DNA of 64,000 nt from Ideonella oryzae (GTDB lineage: Bacteria; Pseudomonadota; Gammaproteobacteria; Burkholderiales; Burkholderiaceae_C): positions 33,087 through 97,086 of the forward strand of contig NZ_JAMXMC010000015.1 in assembly GCF_024055665.1 (NCBI RefSeq). Direction: 5' to 3'. The position numbers and the translations under genes are program-made. The notes beneath the pieces are model-generated. The model was not told the DNA's origin. It worked only from the letters and a program-made list of their open reading frames with translations, and searched no databases. Shown piece after piece: positions 1-8,490 of this stretch. Within the stretch, counting starts at the first letter, position 1, and each line of letters opens with the position of its first letter.

Positions 1-663
1 CTGTACTTCGAGGGCGACACCCACAGCAGCTTCCGCCTGGTGCGGGCCTTCAAGAACCGCTTCGGCGCGGTCAACGAGATCGGCGTCTTCGCCATGACCG
101 AGCGCGGCCTGCGCGGCGTGTCCAACCCCAGCGCCATCTTCCTGTCCACCCACAGCGAGCCGGTGCCCGGCTCCTGCGTGCTGGTGACGCTAGAGGGTAC
201 CCGCCCGCTGCTGGTGGAGATCCAGGCCCTGGTCGACGCCGGCGGGCCCAGCCCGCGGCGCCTGTCGGTGGGCCTGGAGCGAGACCGCCTGGCCATGCTG
301 CTGGCGGTGCTGCACCGCCATGCCGGCGTGGCCTGTGCCGACCAGGATGTGTTCGTCAACGCGGTGGGCGGGGTGCGCATCTCCGAGCCAGCGGCCGACC
401 TGGCCGTGCTGATGGCCATCCAGAGCAGCCTGCGCGGCAAGCCGCTGCCGCGCGGCTTCATCGCCTTTGGCGAGGTGGGCCTGGCCGGCGAGGTGCGGCC
501 CGCCCCACGCGGCCAGGAGCGCCTGAAGGAAGCCGCCAAGCTGGGCTTCAGCGTGGCGGTGGTGCCCAAGGCCAATGCCCCCAAAAAGCCCATCGAGGGC
601 CTGACCCTCCACCCGGTGGAGCGCATCGACGAGGCCATCGCCCTGCTGCGCACGCTGGACTGA
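1..663 (+). CDS. radA: DNA repair protein RadA, C-terminal part
   Basis: RadA is a RecA-like ATPase that promotes branch migration during homologous recombination and repair. The reading frame is open from base 1, so the N-terminal zinc finger and Walker A lie outside the window; 220 residues remain. Visible are the RadA signature KNRFG (residues about 18-22 of the fragment) and the Lon-protease-like C-terminal domain, with segments such as DVFVNAVGGVRI and FGEVGLAGEVRP that are typical of the family. The protein ends 22 bases before the next gene. The identification rests on family motifs and is firm. The gene is incomplete only because of the window edge. Confidence 0.95.
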   Translation: MYFEGDTHSSFRLVRAFKNRFGAVNEIGVFAMTERGLRGVSNPSAIFLSTHSEPVPGSCVLVTLEGTRPLLVEIQALVDAGGPSPRRLSVGLERDRLAMLLAVLHRHAGVACADQDVFVNAVGGVRISEPAADLAVLMAIQSSLRGKPLPRGFIAFGEVGLAGEVRPAPRGQERLKEAAKLGFSVAVVPKANAPKKPIEGLTLHPVERIDEAIALLRTLD

Positions 664-685
664 CCCACCGACAAGGACGTGCCCC

Positions 686-1045
686 ATGAGTTTTGCGCCC
701 CGCCCGACGCCGCCGTACTACGCGGTCATCTTCACCAGCCAGCGCACCGAGGTGGACGAAGGCTACGGTGCCATGGCCGAGCGCATGGTCGAACTGGCGC
801 AGCAGCAGCCGGGTTACCTGGGGGCCGAGAGCGCCCGCGGCGAGGACGGCCTGGGCATCACGGTGTCGTACTGGCAGAGCCTGGAGGCCATTGCCGCCTG
901 GCGGCGCGAGACCGAGCACGCCGCCGCCCGCGACACAGGCCGGGCCCGCTGGTACAGCCACTACGAGCTGCGGGTGGCCAAGGTGGAGCGCGCCTATGGC
1001 TGGGATGCGGTGCAGGACGCCCCCGGTGACCCGCAGCCACGCTGA
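686..1045 (+). CDS. Antibiotic-biosynthesis-monooxygenase-fold (ABM) protein
   Basis: A 119-residue protein with the dimeric alpha/beta-barrel (ABM) look: an N-terminal strand YYAVIFTSQRT, a helix ending in QQPGYLGAES, then the strand GLGITVSYWQSLEAIAAWRRETEH and a C-terminal RWYSHYELRVAKVE. Such proteins are often heme- or quinone-related monooxygenases, or have no known substrate. The start is supported by AAGGA about 10 bases upstream. It sits between radA and ilvE with no functional link that I can see. Fold assignment is good; substrate is unknown. Confidence 0.8.
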   Translation: MSFAPRPTPPYYAVIFTSQRTEVDEGYGAMAERMVELAQQQPGYLGAESARGEDGLGITVSYWQSLEAIAAWRRETEHAAARDTGRARWYSHYELRVAKVERAYGWDAVQDAPGDPQPR

Positions 1046-1103
1046 GCCCTGCCCCGTAAAATCGACGATCTCACTGCATCTCCCAACGACAAGGAACACC
1101 CCC

Positions 1104-2027
1104 ATGGGCCTCGATGACCGCGACGGCAAGATCTGGATGGACGGCGAGCTGGTGGACTGGCGTGACGCCAAGGTCCACGTGCTGACCCACACGCTGCACT
1201 ACGGCTGCGGCGCCTTCGAGGGCGTGCGGGCCTACAAGACCGACAAGGGCACCGCGATCTTCCGTCTGCGCGAGCACACCCAGCGCCTGTTCAACAGCGC
1301 CAAGATCCTGCGCATGAAGCTGCCCTTCAGCATCGAGCAGGCCGAGGAAGCCCAGAAGGCGGTGGTCCAGGCCAATGCGCTGGAGAGCTGCTACCTGCGT
1401 CCGCTGACCTGGCTGGGTTCCGAGAAGCTGGGCGTCTCGCCCAAGGGCAACACCGTGCACCTGATGGTGGCGGCCTGGGCCTGGGGCGCCTACCTGGGCG
1501 AAGACGGCATGGCCAAGGGCATCCGCGTCAAGACCAGCAGCTACACACGCCACCACGTCAACATCACGATGACGCAGGCCAAGACGGTGTCCAACTACAC
1601 CAACTCCATCCTGGCCAACACCGAAGCCACCGACGACGGCTACGACGAGGCCCTGCTGCTGGACGCCGCCGGCTTCGTCTCCGAAGGCTCGGGCGAGAAC
1701 GTCTTCATCGTCAAGGACGGCGTGATCTACACCCCCGACCTGTCGGCCGGGGCGCTGAACGGCATCACCCGCAACACCATCTTCCACATCTGCCAGGACC
1801 TGGGCATCAAGCTGGTGGAAAAGCGCATCACCCGCGACGAGGTCTACATCGCCGACGAGGCCTTCTTCACCGGCACCGCCGCCGAAGTGACCCCGATCCG
1901 CGAACTCGACCGCGTGCAGATCGGCAGCGGCGCCCGCGGCCCGATCACCGAGAAGGTCCAGACCGCCTTCTTTGACATCGTCAACGGCCGCAACCCGAAG
2001 TACGCCCACTGGCTGACCCTGGTCTGA
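1104..2027 (+). CDS. ilvE: Branched-chain amino acid aminotransferase
   Basis: Class IV PLP-dependent transaminase (307 aa, usual family length) that interconverts Leu/Ile/Val and their 2-oxo acids in the cytoplasm. The Schiff-base lysine is K160 in the segment TQAKTVSNY, followed by the conserved GYDEALLLD and SEGSGENVF stretches that bind the PLP phosphate. The ATG at 1104 follows AAGGAACACCCCC, a clear ribosome site. The frame is open further upstream, but that part has no family similarity. It is followed 46 bases later by the zinc-finger gene, an arrangement compatible with one transcript. Confidence 0.95.
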   Translation: MGLDDRDGKIWMDGELVDWRDAKVHVLTHTLHYGCGAFEGVRAYKTDKGTAIFRLREHTQRLFNSAKILRMKLPFSIEQAEEAQKAVVQANALESCYLRPLTWLGSEKLGVSPKGNTVHLMVAAWAWGAYLGEDGMAKGIRVKTSSYTRHHVNITMTQAKTVSNYTNSILANTEATDDGYDEALLLDAAGFVSEGSGENVFIVKDGVIYTPDLSAGALNGITRNTIFHICQDLGIKLVEKRITRDEVYIADEAFFTGTAAEVTPIRELDRVQIGSGARGPITEKVQTAFFDIVNGRNPKYAHWLTLV

Positions 2028-2073
2028 GCGTTGCAGGTTCTCCCACCCGTCTCACATCCCGAGGTTTGACCCC

Positions 2074-2295
2074 ATGAGCGCCAACACCGCCACCCAGGCT
2101 TCCGCCGTCGTCGAAGTCACCGCCAAGGATCTGCAGGGTCCCGGCGTGGTCTTTTGCCCCAACCCCAAGATGACCCTGTGGAGCAACCACCCCAAGGTCT
2201 ATGTGGACCTGAGCCACGACGGCGAGGGCAAGTGCCCTTACTGCGGCACCGTCTACCGCCTGAAGGCGGGCGAGAAGATCGCGCACGGTCACTGA
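2074..2295 (+). CDS. Zinc-finger CHCC family protein
   Basis: A 73-residue protein whose C-terminal half is a CHCC zinc-finger: Cys in VVFCPNPK, His in SNHPKV, and a CPYCG knuckle. The domain resembles the small zinc-binding accessory subunit of respiratory complex I, and stand-alone bacterial members are of unknown role. It follows ilvE, as often seen in Burkholderiales, and its stop is one base before the GTG of the kinase gene, so translation is probably coupled. The metal site is visible; the function is not. Confidence 0.85.
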   Translation: MSANTATQASAVVEVTAKDLQGPGVVFCPNPKMTLWSNHPKVYVDLSHDGEGKCPYCGTVYRLKAGEKIAHGH

Positions 2296-2296
2296 C

Positions 2297-3832
2297 GTGA
2301 CGACAGCGCCGGCGGATCTGGAATTCGTCTGGCGTGAAGCGCAGGCGGCCCTGCTGGACCACCTGCGCCGGCAGGATCCGTCCCATGCGCTGCGGCGGGT
2401 GGCGCGCTCACTGGCCCAGGCCGCGGGGCGTCCGGTCGCCCTGGTGACGGTGGGCGCCCAGCCCGCGGCCTGCTGGCTGGGCGGCGCTGGCGCCCAGTGC
2501 GAGGCCCTGCGGGCCGGTGGCTGGTGCAAGCCCCTGAGCTGCGGCGGCCAGGCCGTGGGCGAGCTCTGGCTGGCCCCGCTGCCGGCGCCGGTGGACCGCC
2601 AGGCCCTGCTGAGGGTGCTCCATCCCCTGATCGAAACCGCGGCCGAACTGCTGGCCGCCGAGCTGGCGCAGCATGCCCAGCGCTCCTCCGCTTCGCTGGC
2701 CCTGGTGCAGGCAGCCATCCGCGAGGCCGGCACCTATGTCTGGGAATGGGACCTGCGCACCGACGTGCTGGGCGATATCGACGAAGGCGCGCTGATGCTG
2801 GGCTACGCCCCGGATGCGCTGGGCCACACCCAGGCCGACTGGGACCGGCTCATCCACCCCGACGACGCCGAGCCCGCCGAGGCGGCCTACCAGGCCCACG
2901 CCCGCGGTGAGGTGCCGCTGTACCAATGCCGTTACCGGGCCCGCGCGGCCGATGGCAGCTGGCGCTGGATCGAGGAGCGCGGCCGCGTGGTGGAGCGCGA
3001 TGCCCAGGGCCGGCCGGTGCGCATGCTGGGTACCCAGACCGACGCCACGCTGCTGCTGGCGCTGGAGGAGGCCCGCCAGGAGCGGGCCCTGGCCCAGGCG
3101 GCCAATGCCGCCAAGACCGAGTTTCTCTCCCGTGTGAGCCACGAGCTGCGCACGCCCCTGCATGCGGTGCTCAGCTTCACCGAGCTGATGGCCACCGACA
3201 CCGAGCAGCCGCTGCCCGCGGCCCAGCAGCGCCGCCTGGCCCATGTGCAGCAGGCCGGCCAGCATCTGCAGGCCCTGATCGACGATCTGCTGGACCTGTC
3301 CCTGGTCGAGGCCGGCCGGCTGCAGGTGCGCAGCGAGGTGCTGGCCCTGGCGCCCCTGCTGGCTGGGCTGCAGGCCCTGGTGCAGCCCCAGGCCGAGGCT
3401 GCCGGCATCCGCATGCATTGGCCGGCGGTGCCCGAGGGCGCGCAGCTGCAGGCCGACGCGCGCCGCCTGCGCCAGGTGCTGCTGAACCTGCTGGGCAACG
3501 CCATCAAGTACAACCGGCCGCAAGGCCAGGTCACCGTGGGCGTGTCCCGCGACGGCGGTGACTGGTCCATCGCCGTGGCGGACAGCGGCCTGGGCATCGC
3601 GCCCGAGCGCATGACCGAGCTGTTCCAGCCCTTCAACCGCCTGGGGCGCGAGCGCGGGCCGGTGGCCGGTGTGGGCCTGGGCCTGGCGCTGTCGCAGCTG
3701 CTGGTGCAGGCCATGGGCGGGCGCATCGAGGTGCAGAGCACGCTGGCCGATGCCCAGGGGCAGGGTGGGGGCACGACCTTCCGGCTGATCCTGCCGGCCG
3801 CCTCCGTTCCACCGGAGTCACCTGCCCCATGA
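2297..3832 (+). CDS. Soluble PAS-domain sensor histidine kinase
   Basis: A 511-residue kinase with GTG start (the frame opens one base after the preceding stop). N-terminal ~130 residues have no clear domain. A PAS domain (about 150-265) contains YVWEWDLRTD and a PAC-like RWIEERGRVV. The HisKA dimerisation/phosphorylation helix has the H-box SHELRTPLH, followed by an HATPase domain with N-box NLLGNAIKYN, G1 DSGLGIAPE and G2 GVGLGLALSQ. No membrane segment is seen, so it should sense a cytoplasmic signal through PAS. Its last codons overlap the downstream regulator by 4 bases (ATGA), which suggests they work together although that regulator has no receiver domain. Confidence 0.9.
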   Translation: MTTAPADLEFVWREAQAALLDHLRRQDPSHALRRVARSLAQAAGRPVALVTVGAQPAACWLGGAGAQCEALRAGGWCKPLSCGGQAVGELWLAPLPAPVDRQALLRVLHPLIETAAELLAAELAQHAQRSSASLALVQAAIREAGTYVWEWDLRTDVLGDIDEGALMLGYAPDALGHTQADWDRLIHPDDAEPAEAAYQAHARGEVPLYQCRYRARAADGSWRWIEERGRVVERDAQGRPVRMLGTQTDATLLLALEEARQERALAQAANAAKTEFLSRVSHELRTPLHAVLSFTELMATDTEQPLPAAQQRRLAHVQQAGQHLQALIDDLLDLSLVEAGRLQVRSEVLALAPLLAGLQALVQPQAEAAGIRMHWPAVPEGAQLQADARRLRQVLLNLLGNAIKYNRPQGQVTVGVSRDGGDWSIAVADSGLGIAPERMTELFQPFNRLGRERGPVAGVGLGLALSQLLVQAMGGRIEVQSTLADAQGQGGGTTFRLILPAASVPPESPAP

Positions 3833-4836
3833 GCCGTCCCCCCGCCACGATGAGCATGGCCGCGCTGGGCCTGGCCGCACCGGCCGAAGCCCTCTACCGG
3901 GCCCTGTTGCGCGGCCCGGCGGCGGCGCCCGAGGCGCTGGCGGCGCTGTGCGATCAGCCGCTGCCCGATGTGCAGGCCCTGCTGGGCCAGATGAAGGCCC
4001 GCGGCCTGGTGCGTAGCGAGGGGCCCGAGGGCCGCGCCTGGTTTGCCACCGTCCCCGAGGTGGCGGTGGAGTTGCTGCTGATGGAGCGCCAGGTCGAACT
4101 CAACCAGGCCCGCCAGGTCCTGCCCGAGCTGCAGCGCGACCTGATGCGCGGCGGCGCGATCACCGACGCCGATGCGCTGCAGATCATCCCGGCCGACGCC
4201 GAGTCGCAGCTGCCTACTTATCTGCAGATGCACCAGATGGCCCGCGAGGAGGTGGTGAGCATGCTGTGTCCGCCCTTCATCGTCTCCGCACCGGATGCGA
4301 TGGAGGCGGCCCGCGAGCAGGCCCGCCAGCGCGGCGTGCGCTACCGCACCCTGGTCGTGCCCGAGTTGCTGCAGTGGTCGGGCTGGACCGACGCTGTTCG
4401 CCAGGCCCATGCCGTGGGCGACGAGGTGCGGGTGCACGCGGCCCTGCCCTTCAAGATGGTGCTGGCCGACCGGCATGCCGGCTTGATCCCGCTGCGTCAC
4501 GAGGACCCGACCGGCCCGGCCCTGCGGCTGGGGCCGACCGCGGCGCTGCAGGCGCTGTGGATGCTCTTCGAGACGCTGTGGGCCCAGGCCGTACCGGCCT
4601 TGGCCGCCGAGCCGGGCGAGGGCGCGGCCGGCGAGACCGACCCGGTCGACAAGGACCTGCATGCTCTGGTGACCCTGCTGGCCGCCGGCACCAACGACAA
4701 GCAGATTGCCGGCATCCTGGGCATGTCCGAGCGCACCCTGCTGCGCCGCATCCACGCCCTGTCCACCCAGCTCAACGCGCGGTCCCGCTTCCAGTGCGGC
4801 TGGCTGGCCGCACGCCACTTTTCGGCGCCGGACTGA
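3829..4836 (+). CDS. TrmB-like / LuxR-type transcriptional regulator
   Basis: A 335-residue regulator. Residues about 15-75 look like a TrmB-type winged helix (LYRALLRGPAAAPEALAAL, then LLGQMKARGLVRSEGPEGRAWF). The middle (about 130-240) has a phospholipase-D-like sensor region (EEVVSMLCPPFIVS, RGVRYRTLVVPELL). The C-terminus carries a LuxR-type helix-turn-helix (TNDKQIAGILGMSERTLLRRIHALSTQL). This two-HTH layout is better known from Actinobacteria. It has no Asp-bearing receiver, so any phosphorelay from the overlapping kinase gene is not explained. The FG-GAP gene 171 bases downstream is a plausible target by position only. Confidence 0.8.
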   Translation: MSRPPATMSMAALGLAAPAEALYRALLRGPAAAPEALAALCDQPLPDVQALLGQMKARGLVRSEGPEGRAWFATVPEVAVELLLMERQVELNQARQVLPELQRDLMRGGAITDADALQIIPADAESQLPTYLQMHQMAREEVVSMLCPPFIVSAPDAMEAAREQARQRGVRYRTLVVPELLQWSGWTDAVRQAHAVGDEVRVHAALPFKMVLADRHAGLIPLRHEDPTGPALRLGPTAALQALWMLFETLWAQAVPALAAEPGEGAAGETDPVDKDLHALVTLLAAGTNDKQIAGILGMSERTLLRRIHALSTQLNARSRFQCGWLAARHFSAPD

Positions 4837-5007
4837 GCGGCCCTGGTGCGCGCCGTGGCCCGCGGCGGTCCCGGGGCTGTCGTGCTTCTGTCATGTCATG
4901 AATCCGCCAGCCTCGCGGCGGCGCTTCTGCACTCCAATCAACGCACAGCGAACGGTGAGCACAGGTCCCGCAGGGCCGGCCGTCGCGGCAACACGAGGAG
5001 TGAGGAC

Positions 5008-6405
5008 ATGCAGTTGAATGTGAACAAGGCCGGGCGCGCGGCGCTGGCGCTGGCCGCCATGGCAGGGATGGGCGGTTGGGCCGGGGCGACGACCCTGACG
5101 CATCAGCCGGACTGGGTGGTGGAAGGGCCGATCGAGAACGCGCAGTTCGGCGGGATGATCAACGCGCAGGGCGACCTGAACAAGGACGGCTTCAAGGACC
5201 TGATCGTGAGCTCGGCCACCACGGCCCAGGGCACGCAGCGCGGCGCTGTCGAGGTCTTCTACGGTAGCCGCAAGGGCCCGGCCAAGACGGCGGGCTGGCG
5301 TTACGAGGGCACCATGGACTGGGCCCAGGTCGGCTCATCGCCGGTGGTGGCCGACGTGAACGGCGACGGCTGGCCCGATCTGGTGGTCGGCGCCTACAAC
5401 CAGTCCGGGGCCGTGGCCAACAACGGCGCGGTGCTGGTCTTCCTGGGCTCGGCCAAGGGCCTGCCGGCCACGCCTTCGCAGGTGCTGGAGGGGCCCTCGA
5501 GCAACTCCTTCTTCGGCTGGAAGATCCGCGCGCTGGGTGACTTCAACCACGATGGCTATGCCGACATCGCCGTCTCGGCCATCGGCGCCAACAACAACCT
5601 GGGGGCCATCTCCATCTACAAGGGCTCGGCCAGCGGCTTGGCCACCACGCCCGTGTCCACGCTGACTGGCGCGGGGCCCTGGACCTATTTCGGCCGCGTC
5701 TTCGAGGTGGGCGACACCAACGGCGACGGCATCCCGGACATCCTGGTCGGGGCCAGCAGCCCTGTGGGCGGCATTCCCGGCATGGCCTGGATCTACCGTG
5801 GCAGCGCGAGTGGCTACGCCAACACCAAGGCCGAGACCCTGTTTGCGCCCATCGCGCTGGCCGACAGCGATGGCTTCGGCAACAGCGTGGCCGTGCTGGG
5901 GGACGTGGATGGCGATGGCTACCCCGATGTGGCGGTGGCCGCCCCCAGCTATTTCCAGGACACCAAGAACTTCGGTCTGATCACGGTGTTCTATGGCTCG
6001 GCCAATGGCATTGCGGCCTCGGGTCGCACCCAGATCATCCAACCCAACAGCGGCAATATGTCCTACTTCGGCATGAACATGCTGGGCGGGCGTGACTTCG
6101 ACGGCGATGGGCGCCCCGACTTGGTGGTGGGCACGGCCGACAATGCCCGGCCGAACGATCCCACCGAGCCCTTCCCGGGCGGCATCTGGATCTACCATGG
6201 CAGCGCCACCGGCCTGGACACCACCAACATCTACAAGGTGTACGGGCAGCGCAACTCCCGTGACGAGGTCGGCATCAGCCTGGAGGTCGGTGACGTGACC
6301 GGCGACGGCGTGATGGACCTGATCACGGGCTCCGGGCTCTACGGCGACAGCCTCAGCCAGCAGGGCGTGCTGCGCATTTACCGCGGCGTGCGCAGCCTGC
6401 GCTGA
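5008..6405 (+). CDS. Secreted FG-GAP (integrin-like beta-propeller) repeat protein
   Basis: A 465-residue exported protein. The start at 5008 gives a signal peptide (KAGRAALALAAMAGMGGWAGA) after GAGGAGTGAGGAC; an earlier in-frame ATG at 4846 would add an unlikely leader. The body is about seven FG-GAP repeats, each with a Ca-binding DxNxDGxxD loop (for example DLNKDGFKD, DVNGDGWPD, DTNGDGIPD, DVDGDGYPD, DFDGDGRPD), alternating with VFYGS/IYRGSASG strands. This predicts a seven-bladed beta-propeller outside the inner membrane. The ligand is unknown; adhesion or calcium-stabilised surface roles are family-based guesses. Confidence 0.88.
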   Translation: MQLNVNKAGRAALALAAMAGMGGWAGATTLTHQPDWVVEGPIENAQFGGMINAQGDLNKDGFKDLIVSSATTAQGTQRGAVEVFYGSRKGPAKTAGWRYEGTMDWAQVGSSPVVADVNGDGWPDLVVGAYNQSGAVANNGAVLVFLGSAKGLPATPSQVLEGPSSNSFFGWKIRALGDFNHDGYADIAVSAIGANNNLGAISIYKGSASGLATTPVSTLTGAGPWTYFGRVFEVGDTNGDGIPDILVGASSPVGGIPGMAWIYRGSASGYANTKAETLFAPIALADSDGFGNSVAVLGDVDGDGYPDVAVAAPSYFQDTKNFGLITVFYGSANGIAASGRTQIIQPNSGNMSYFGMNMLGGRDFDGDGRPDLVVGTADNARPNDPTEPFPGGIWIYHGSATGLDTTNIYKVYGQRNSRDEVGISLEVGDVTGDGVMDLITGSGLYGDSLSQQGVLRIYRGVRSLR

Positions 6406-6441
6406 GCCCGGTGGTCGCCCCGGTCCACCGACCGGGCGGCC

Positions 6442-6894
6442 TCAGGCGCGGGGCGCCGACCCGGCGTCCGCGCCGCCTTGCCGCTTGGCCGCATGGCCAC
6501 CCACCAGGGCCAGCGGCACGGTGCTCAGCCACCCGACCAGGGTGAACCACCAGGGGCTGTCGGATGAGCCCATCAGCAACATCAGGATCAGACCCAATGC
6601 GCCATAGGCCGCGGCATTCAGGTAGGGCAGCCGGCCGGCCATGCGCGCGGCCAGGTAGCCGCCCAGCACCGTGGTGGCCGAGCCCAGCAGCAGCGAGGCA
6701 CCCAGGTAGGCGGGTTCCTGCACCACGGCCTCGAAGGCCTGCTGCAGGTCGGCGTGGTCGGCGCCGGGGGCCAGCGCCTTGCGGCCCATGAAGAGGGTCA
6801 GCAGGATGCCGCTCAGACCATCGAGCAGCAGGGTGACCATCATCGCCATCCCGACGGATTTGTAGTGCACGTGGCGCAGCAGTTGCATCAGCAT
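6442..6894 (-). CDS. Small multi-pass inner-membrane protein, unknown
   Basis: A 150-residue hydrophobic protein with about four predicted membrane helices: residues ~15-37 (MAMMVTLLLDGLSGILLTLF), ~62-82 (AYLGASLLLGSATTVLGGYLAA), ~90-107 and ~115-132, ending in a short polar Ala/Gly-rich tail. I recognise no family. It is transcribed in the same direction as the 57-aa membrane gene and the thioredoxin-like gene upstream of it, with 18 bases to the former, so a three-gene transcript is likely. Confidence 0.7.
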   Translation of the reverse strand: MLMQLLRHVHYKSVGMAMMVTLLLDGLSGILLTLFMGRKALAPGADHADLQQAFEAVVQEPAYLGASLLLGSATTVLGGYLAARMAGRLPYLNAAAYGALGLILMLLMGSSDSPWWFTLVGWLSTVPLALVGGHAAKRQGGADAGSAPRA

Positions 6895-6912
6895 GGGCAG
6901 GCTCCGGTCGGG

Positions 6913-7086
6913 TCAGCTCAGCCGGCGCAGCAGCAGCACGACGCCCAGGACGATCAGGGCCACCGGCCACCAGTGGTTGAACCAGTGGCTCAGGGACGGC
7001 AGCCAGCCCAGGCGGGCCAGCAGGAAATAGGCGCCGACGGCGATCAGGGCCAGCGGCAGGAACAGCGAGTGGGAACGGGAGCTCAT
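6913..7086 (-). CDS. 57-aa two-helix membrane protein (LiaI/LiaF-like segment)
   Basis: A very short gene: ATG at 7086, TGA at 6913, 57 residues. It encodes two membrane helices (SLFLPLALIAVGAYFLLARLG and WWPVALIVLGVVLLLRR) joined by WLPSLSHWFNHW. The pattern of a helix, a Trp-rich turn with a WWP motif, then a second helix resembles the transmembrane segment of LiaI/LiaF-like and related small proteins that sense envelope stress. It lies between two codirectional membrane or exported genes with tight spacing (22 bases after the thioredoxin-like stop), which supports it being real. Confidence 0.75.
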   Translation of the reverse strand: MSSRSHSLFLPLALIAVGAYFLLARLGWLPSLSHWFNHWWPVALIVLGVVLLLRRLS

Positions 7087-7105
7087 CGCGGTGGGGCCGG
7101 CGGGC

Positions 7106-7564
7106 TCAGTGGGCGCCGCTGACGCGTTCGAAGAACTCGGTGATGCCGGTCTCGCTCATGCGCCGGGCATTGGCCAGCTCGCCGCCCTGGGTGGCGTAAA
7201 GCACTTTGTTGTCCGGCGAGAGCAGCACGGCGGCCGGGATGCCCTTCTTGATCGGGTTGCCGTAGGCGGCCGCGATGTCCAGGTTGCGGTCGAAGTTGCC
7301 CACGTCCACCTTGACGACCTTGAACTTGGCCGCCAGCAGCTGGGCATTGGCCGGGCTGTGCATGGCCTGGTCCAGGGCGCGGCAGTCGCCGCACCAGTTG
7401 GCCCCCAGGATCAGCAGCACCGGCACATGGGCGGCCTGGGCCTGGGCCAGGGCCTGCTGCACGGCGGCATGGGCATCGGCCTGCTCGTCATAGGGCAGGG
7501 CGGGGGTGGCGGCGCCGGCCACGGTGGCCAGCAGCAGGGCGATCAGGGCGAACAGGTGACGCAT
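7106..7564 (-). CDS. Periplasmic thioredoxin-fold protein
   Basis: A 152-residue exported thioredoxin-like protein. The ATG at 7564 directly precedes a signal peptide (RHLFALIALLLATVAGAA) and has CGAGG at the expected distance; a longer frame to 7600 would spoil the signal peptide. The active site is GANWCGDCRALD (W57-C58-G-D-C61), with the cis-Pro region seen as KKGIPAAVLL. CGDC-type domains are found in DsbD-gamma-like/thioredoxin_7 proteins that reduce or rearrange disulfides outside the cytoplasm. It heads a likely operon with two small membrane proteins, which might be its electron or sorting partners. Confidence 0.85.
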   Translation of the reverse strand: MRHLFALIALLLATVAGAATPALPYDEQADAHAAVQQALAQAQAAHVPVLLILGANWCGDCRALDQAMHSPANAQLLAAKFKVVKVDVGNFDRNLDIAAAYGNPIKKGIPAAVLLSPDNKVLYATQGGELANARRMSETGITEFFERVSGAH

Positions 7565-7624
7565 GGGCGGCCTCGGGAACTGCGCAGCAAAGAGCCGCAT
7601 TGTCGCTGCAGCATGAGGCTCCCG

Positions 7625-8485
7625 TCAGGGGTGGGATCCCCCAGGCGCCGGGGCCAGCTGACGGTAGGCCAGCTCGGCCAGGGCGTCCAGCCGGGGCTGG
7701 CTGACCGGGCCGCTCAGGGCATAGCCCAGGCGGCCCTCGCGCCAGTAGAAGCTGCGGGTGTCGCCGGCCTGCGTCTGGCCAAAGCCGGCCGGCGCCTGGG
7801 GGCCCGGCGGCAGCACGGACACATACAGTGTCAGCCGCGCGCCCTGGGCGTCCTGGTACATGAACTGGGCGCGGGCCGGGGGCGTGGCCTCGCCCGCCCC
7901 GGCCGGCAGCAGGCGCCCGCCCACCAGCGCAAAGCCCTGGGCGCTGAAATCCGGCGTGTGCAGCGGCATGCCCAGCCGGCGCGAGAGCCATTGCAGTAGG
8001 TGAGCCTGCTCGCCGACGCCCACCTCCACCGGGTGGCGCTGCTCGGGGGTGAAGACGGCGTGGGCGATGGCCGCGTCCTGCACGTAAGCGGGCAGGACGG
8101 CCAGCTGGGGCGCTGCGGCCCCCCCCGGCCATTGGCTGCGCGCCCACCAGCCGCTGCCCGCGCCCAGCACCAGCAGCAGGCCTGCTGCCAGGGCCATCGG
8201 CCAGGGCGAGCGGCCGAAGCCGCGCGCAGGCGCGGCGGGCCGTGGCGTGTCCACCGGCCGCAGCGCGGCGCGCAGGCGATCCTGCAGGGGCGCGGGCAGC
8301 GGCTCGTCCAGCCACTCGCGGCCCAAGGCCTGGAGCTGGGCGCGCTGGGCCTGCCAGCCCATCACGCGGGCCGCCTCGGCGGGGTGCTGCTGCAGCCAGT
8401 CGGCCACGGCGGCCGCCTGCTCGGGGCGCAGCTCACCATCGGCAAAGGCCTGCAGCGTCAGATCGTCGGGGTGCTCGGTGTCCAT
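7625..8485 (-). CDS. Anti-sigma factor (membrane, ChrR/RskA-like layout)
   Basis: A 286-residue protein starting 5 bases after the stop of the ECF sigma gene. The N-terminal ~60 residues (DDLTLQAFADGELRPEQAAAVADWL) have the helical anti-sigma look without the zinc-binding HxxxCxxC. A single membrane helix follows at about 95-113 (PMALAAGLLLVLGAGSGWW), then a periplasmic domain of ~170 residues with VLPAYVQDAAIAHAVFTPEQRHPVEV and VSVLPPGPQ segments typical of anti-sigma sensors in Burkholderiales. By position it should hold the neighbouring sigma factor inactive until a periplasmic signal arrives. Confidence 0.9.
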   Translation of the reverse strand: MDTEHPDDLTLQAFADGELRPEQAAAVADWLQQHPAEAARVMGWQAQRAQLQALGREWLDEPLPAPLQDRLRAALRPVDTPRPAAPARGFGRSPWPMALAAGLLLVLGAGSGWWARSQWPGGAAAPQLAVLPAYVQDAAIAHAVFTPEQRHPVEVGVGEQAHLLQWLSRRLGMPLHTPDFSAQGFALVGGRLLPAGAGEATPPARAQFMYQDAQGARLTLYVSVLPPGPQAPAGFGQTQAGDTRSFYWREGRLGYALSGPVSQPRLDALAELAYRQLAPAPGGSHP

Positions 8486-8490
8486 GGGTG

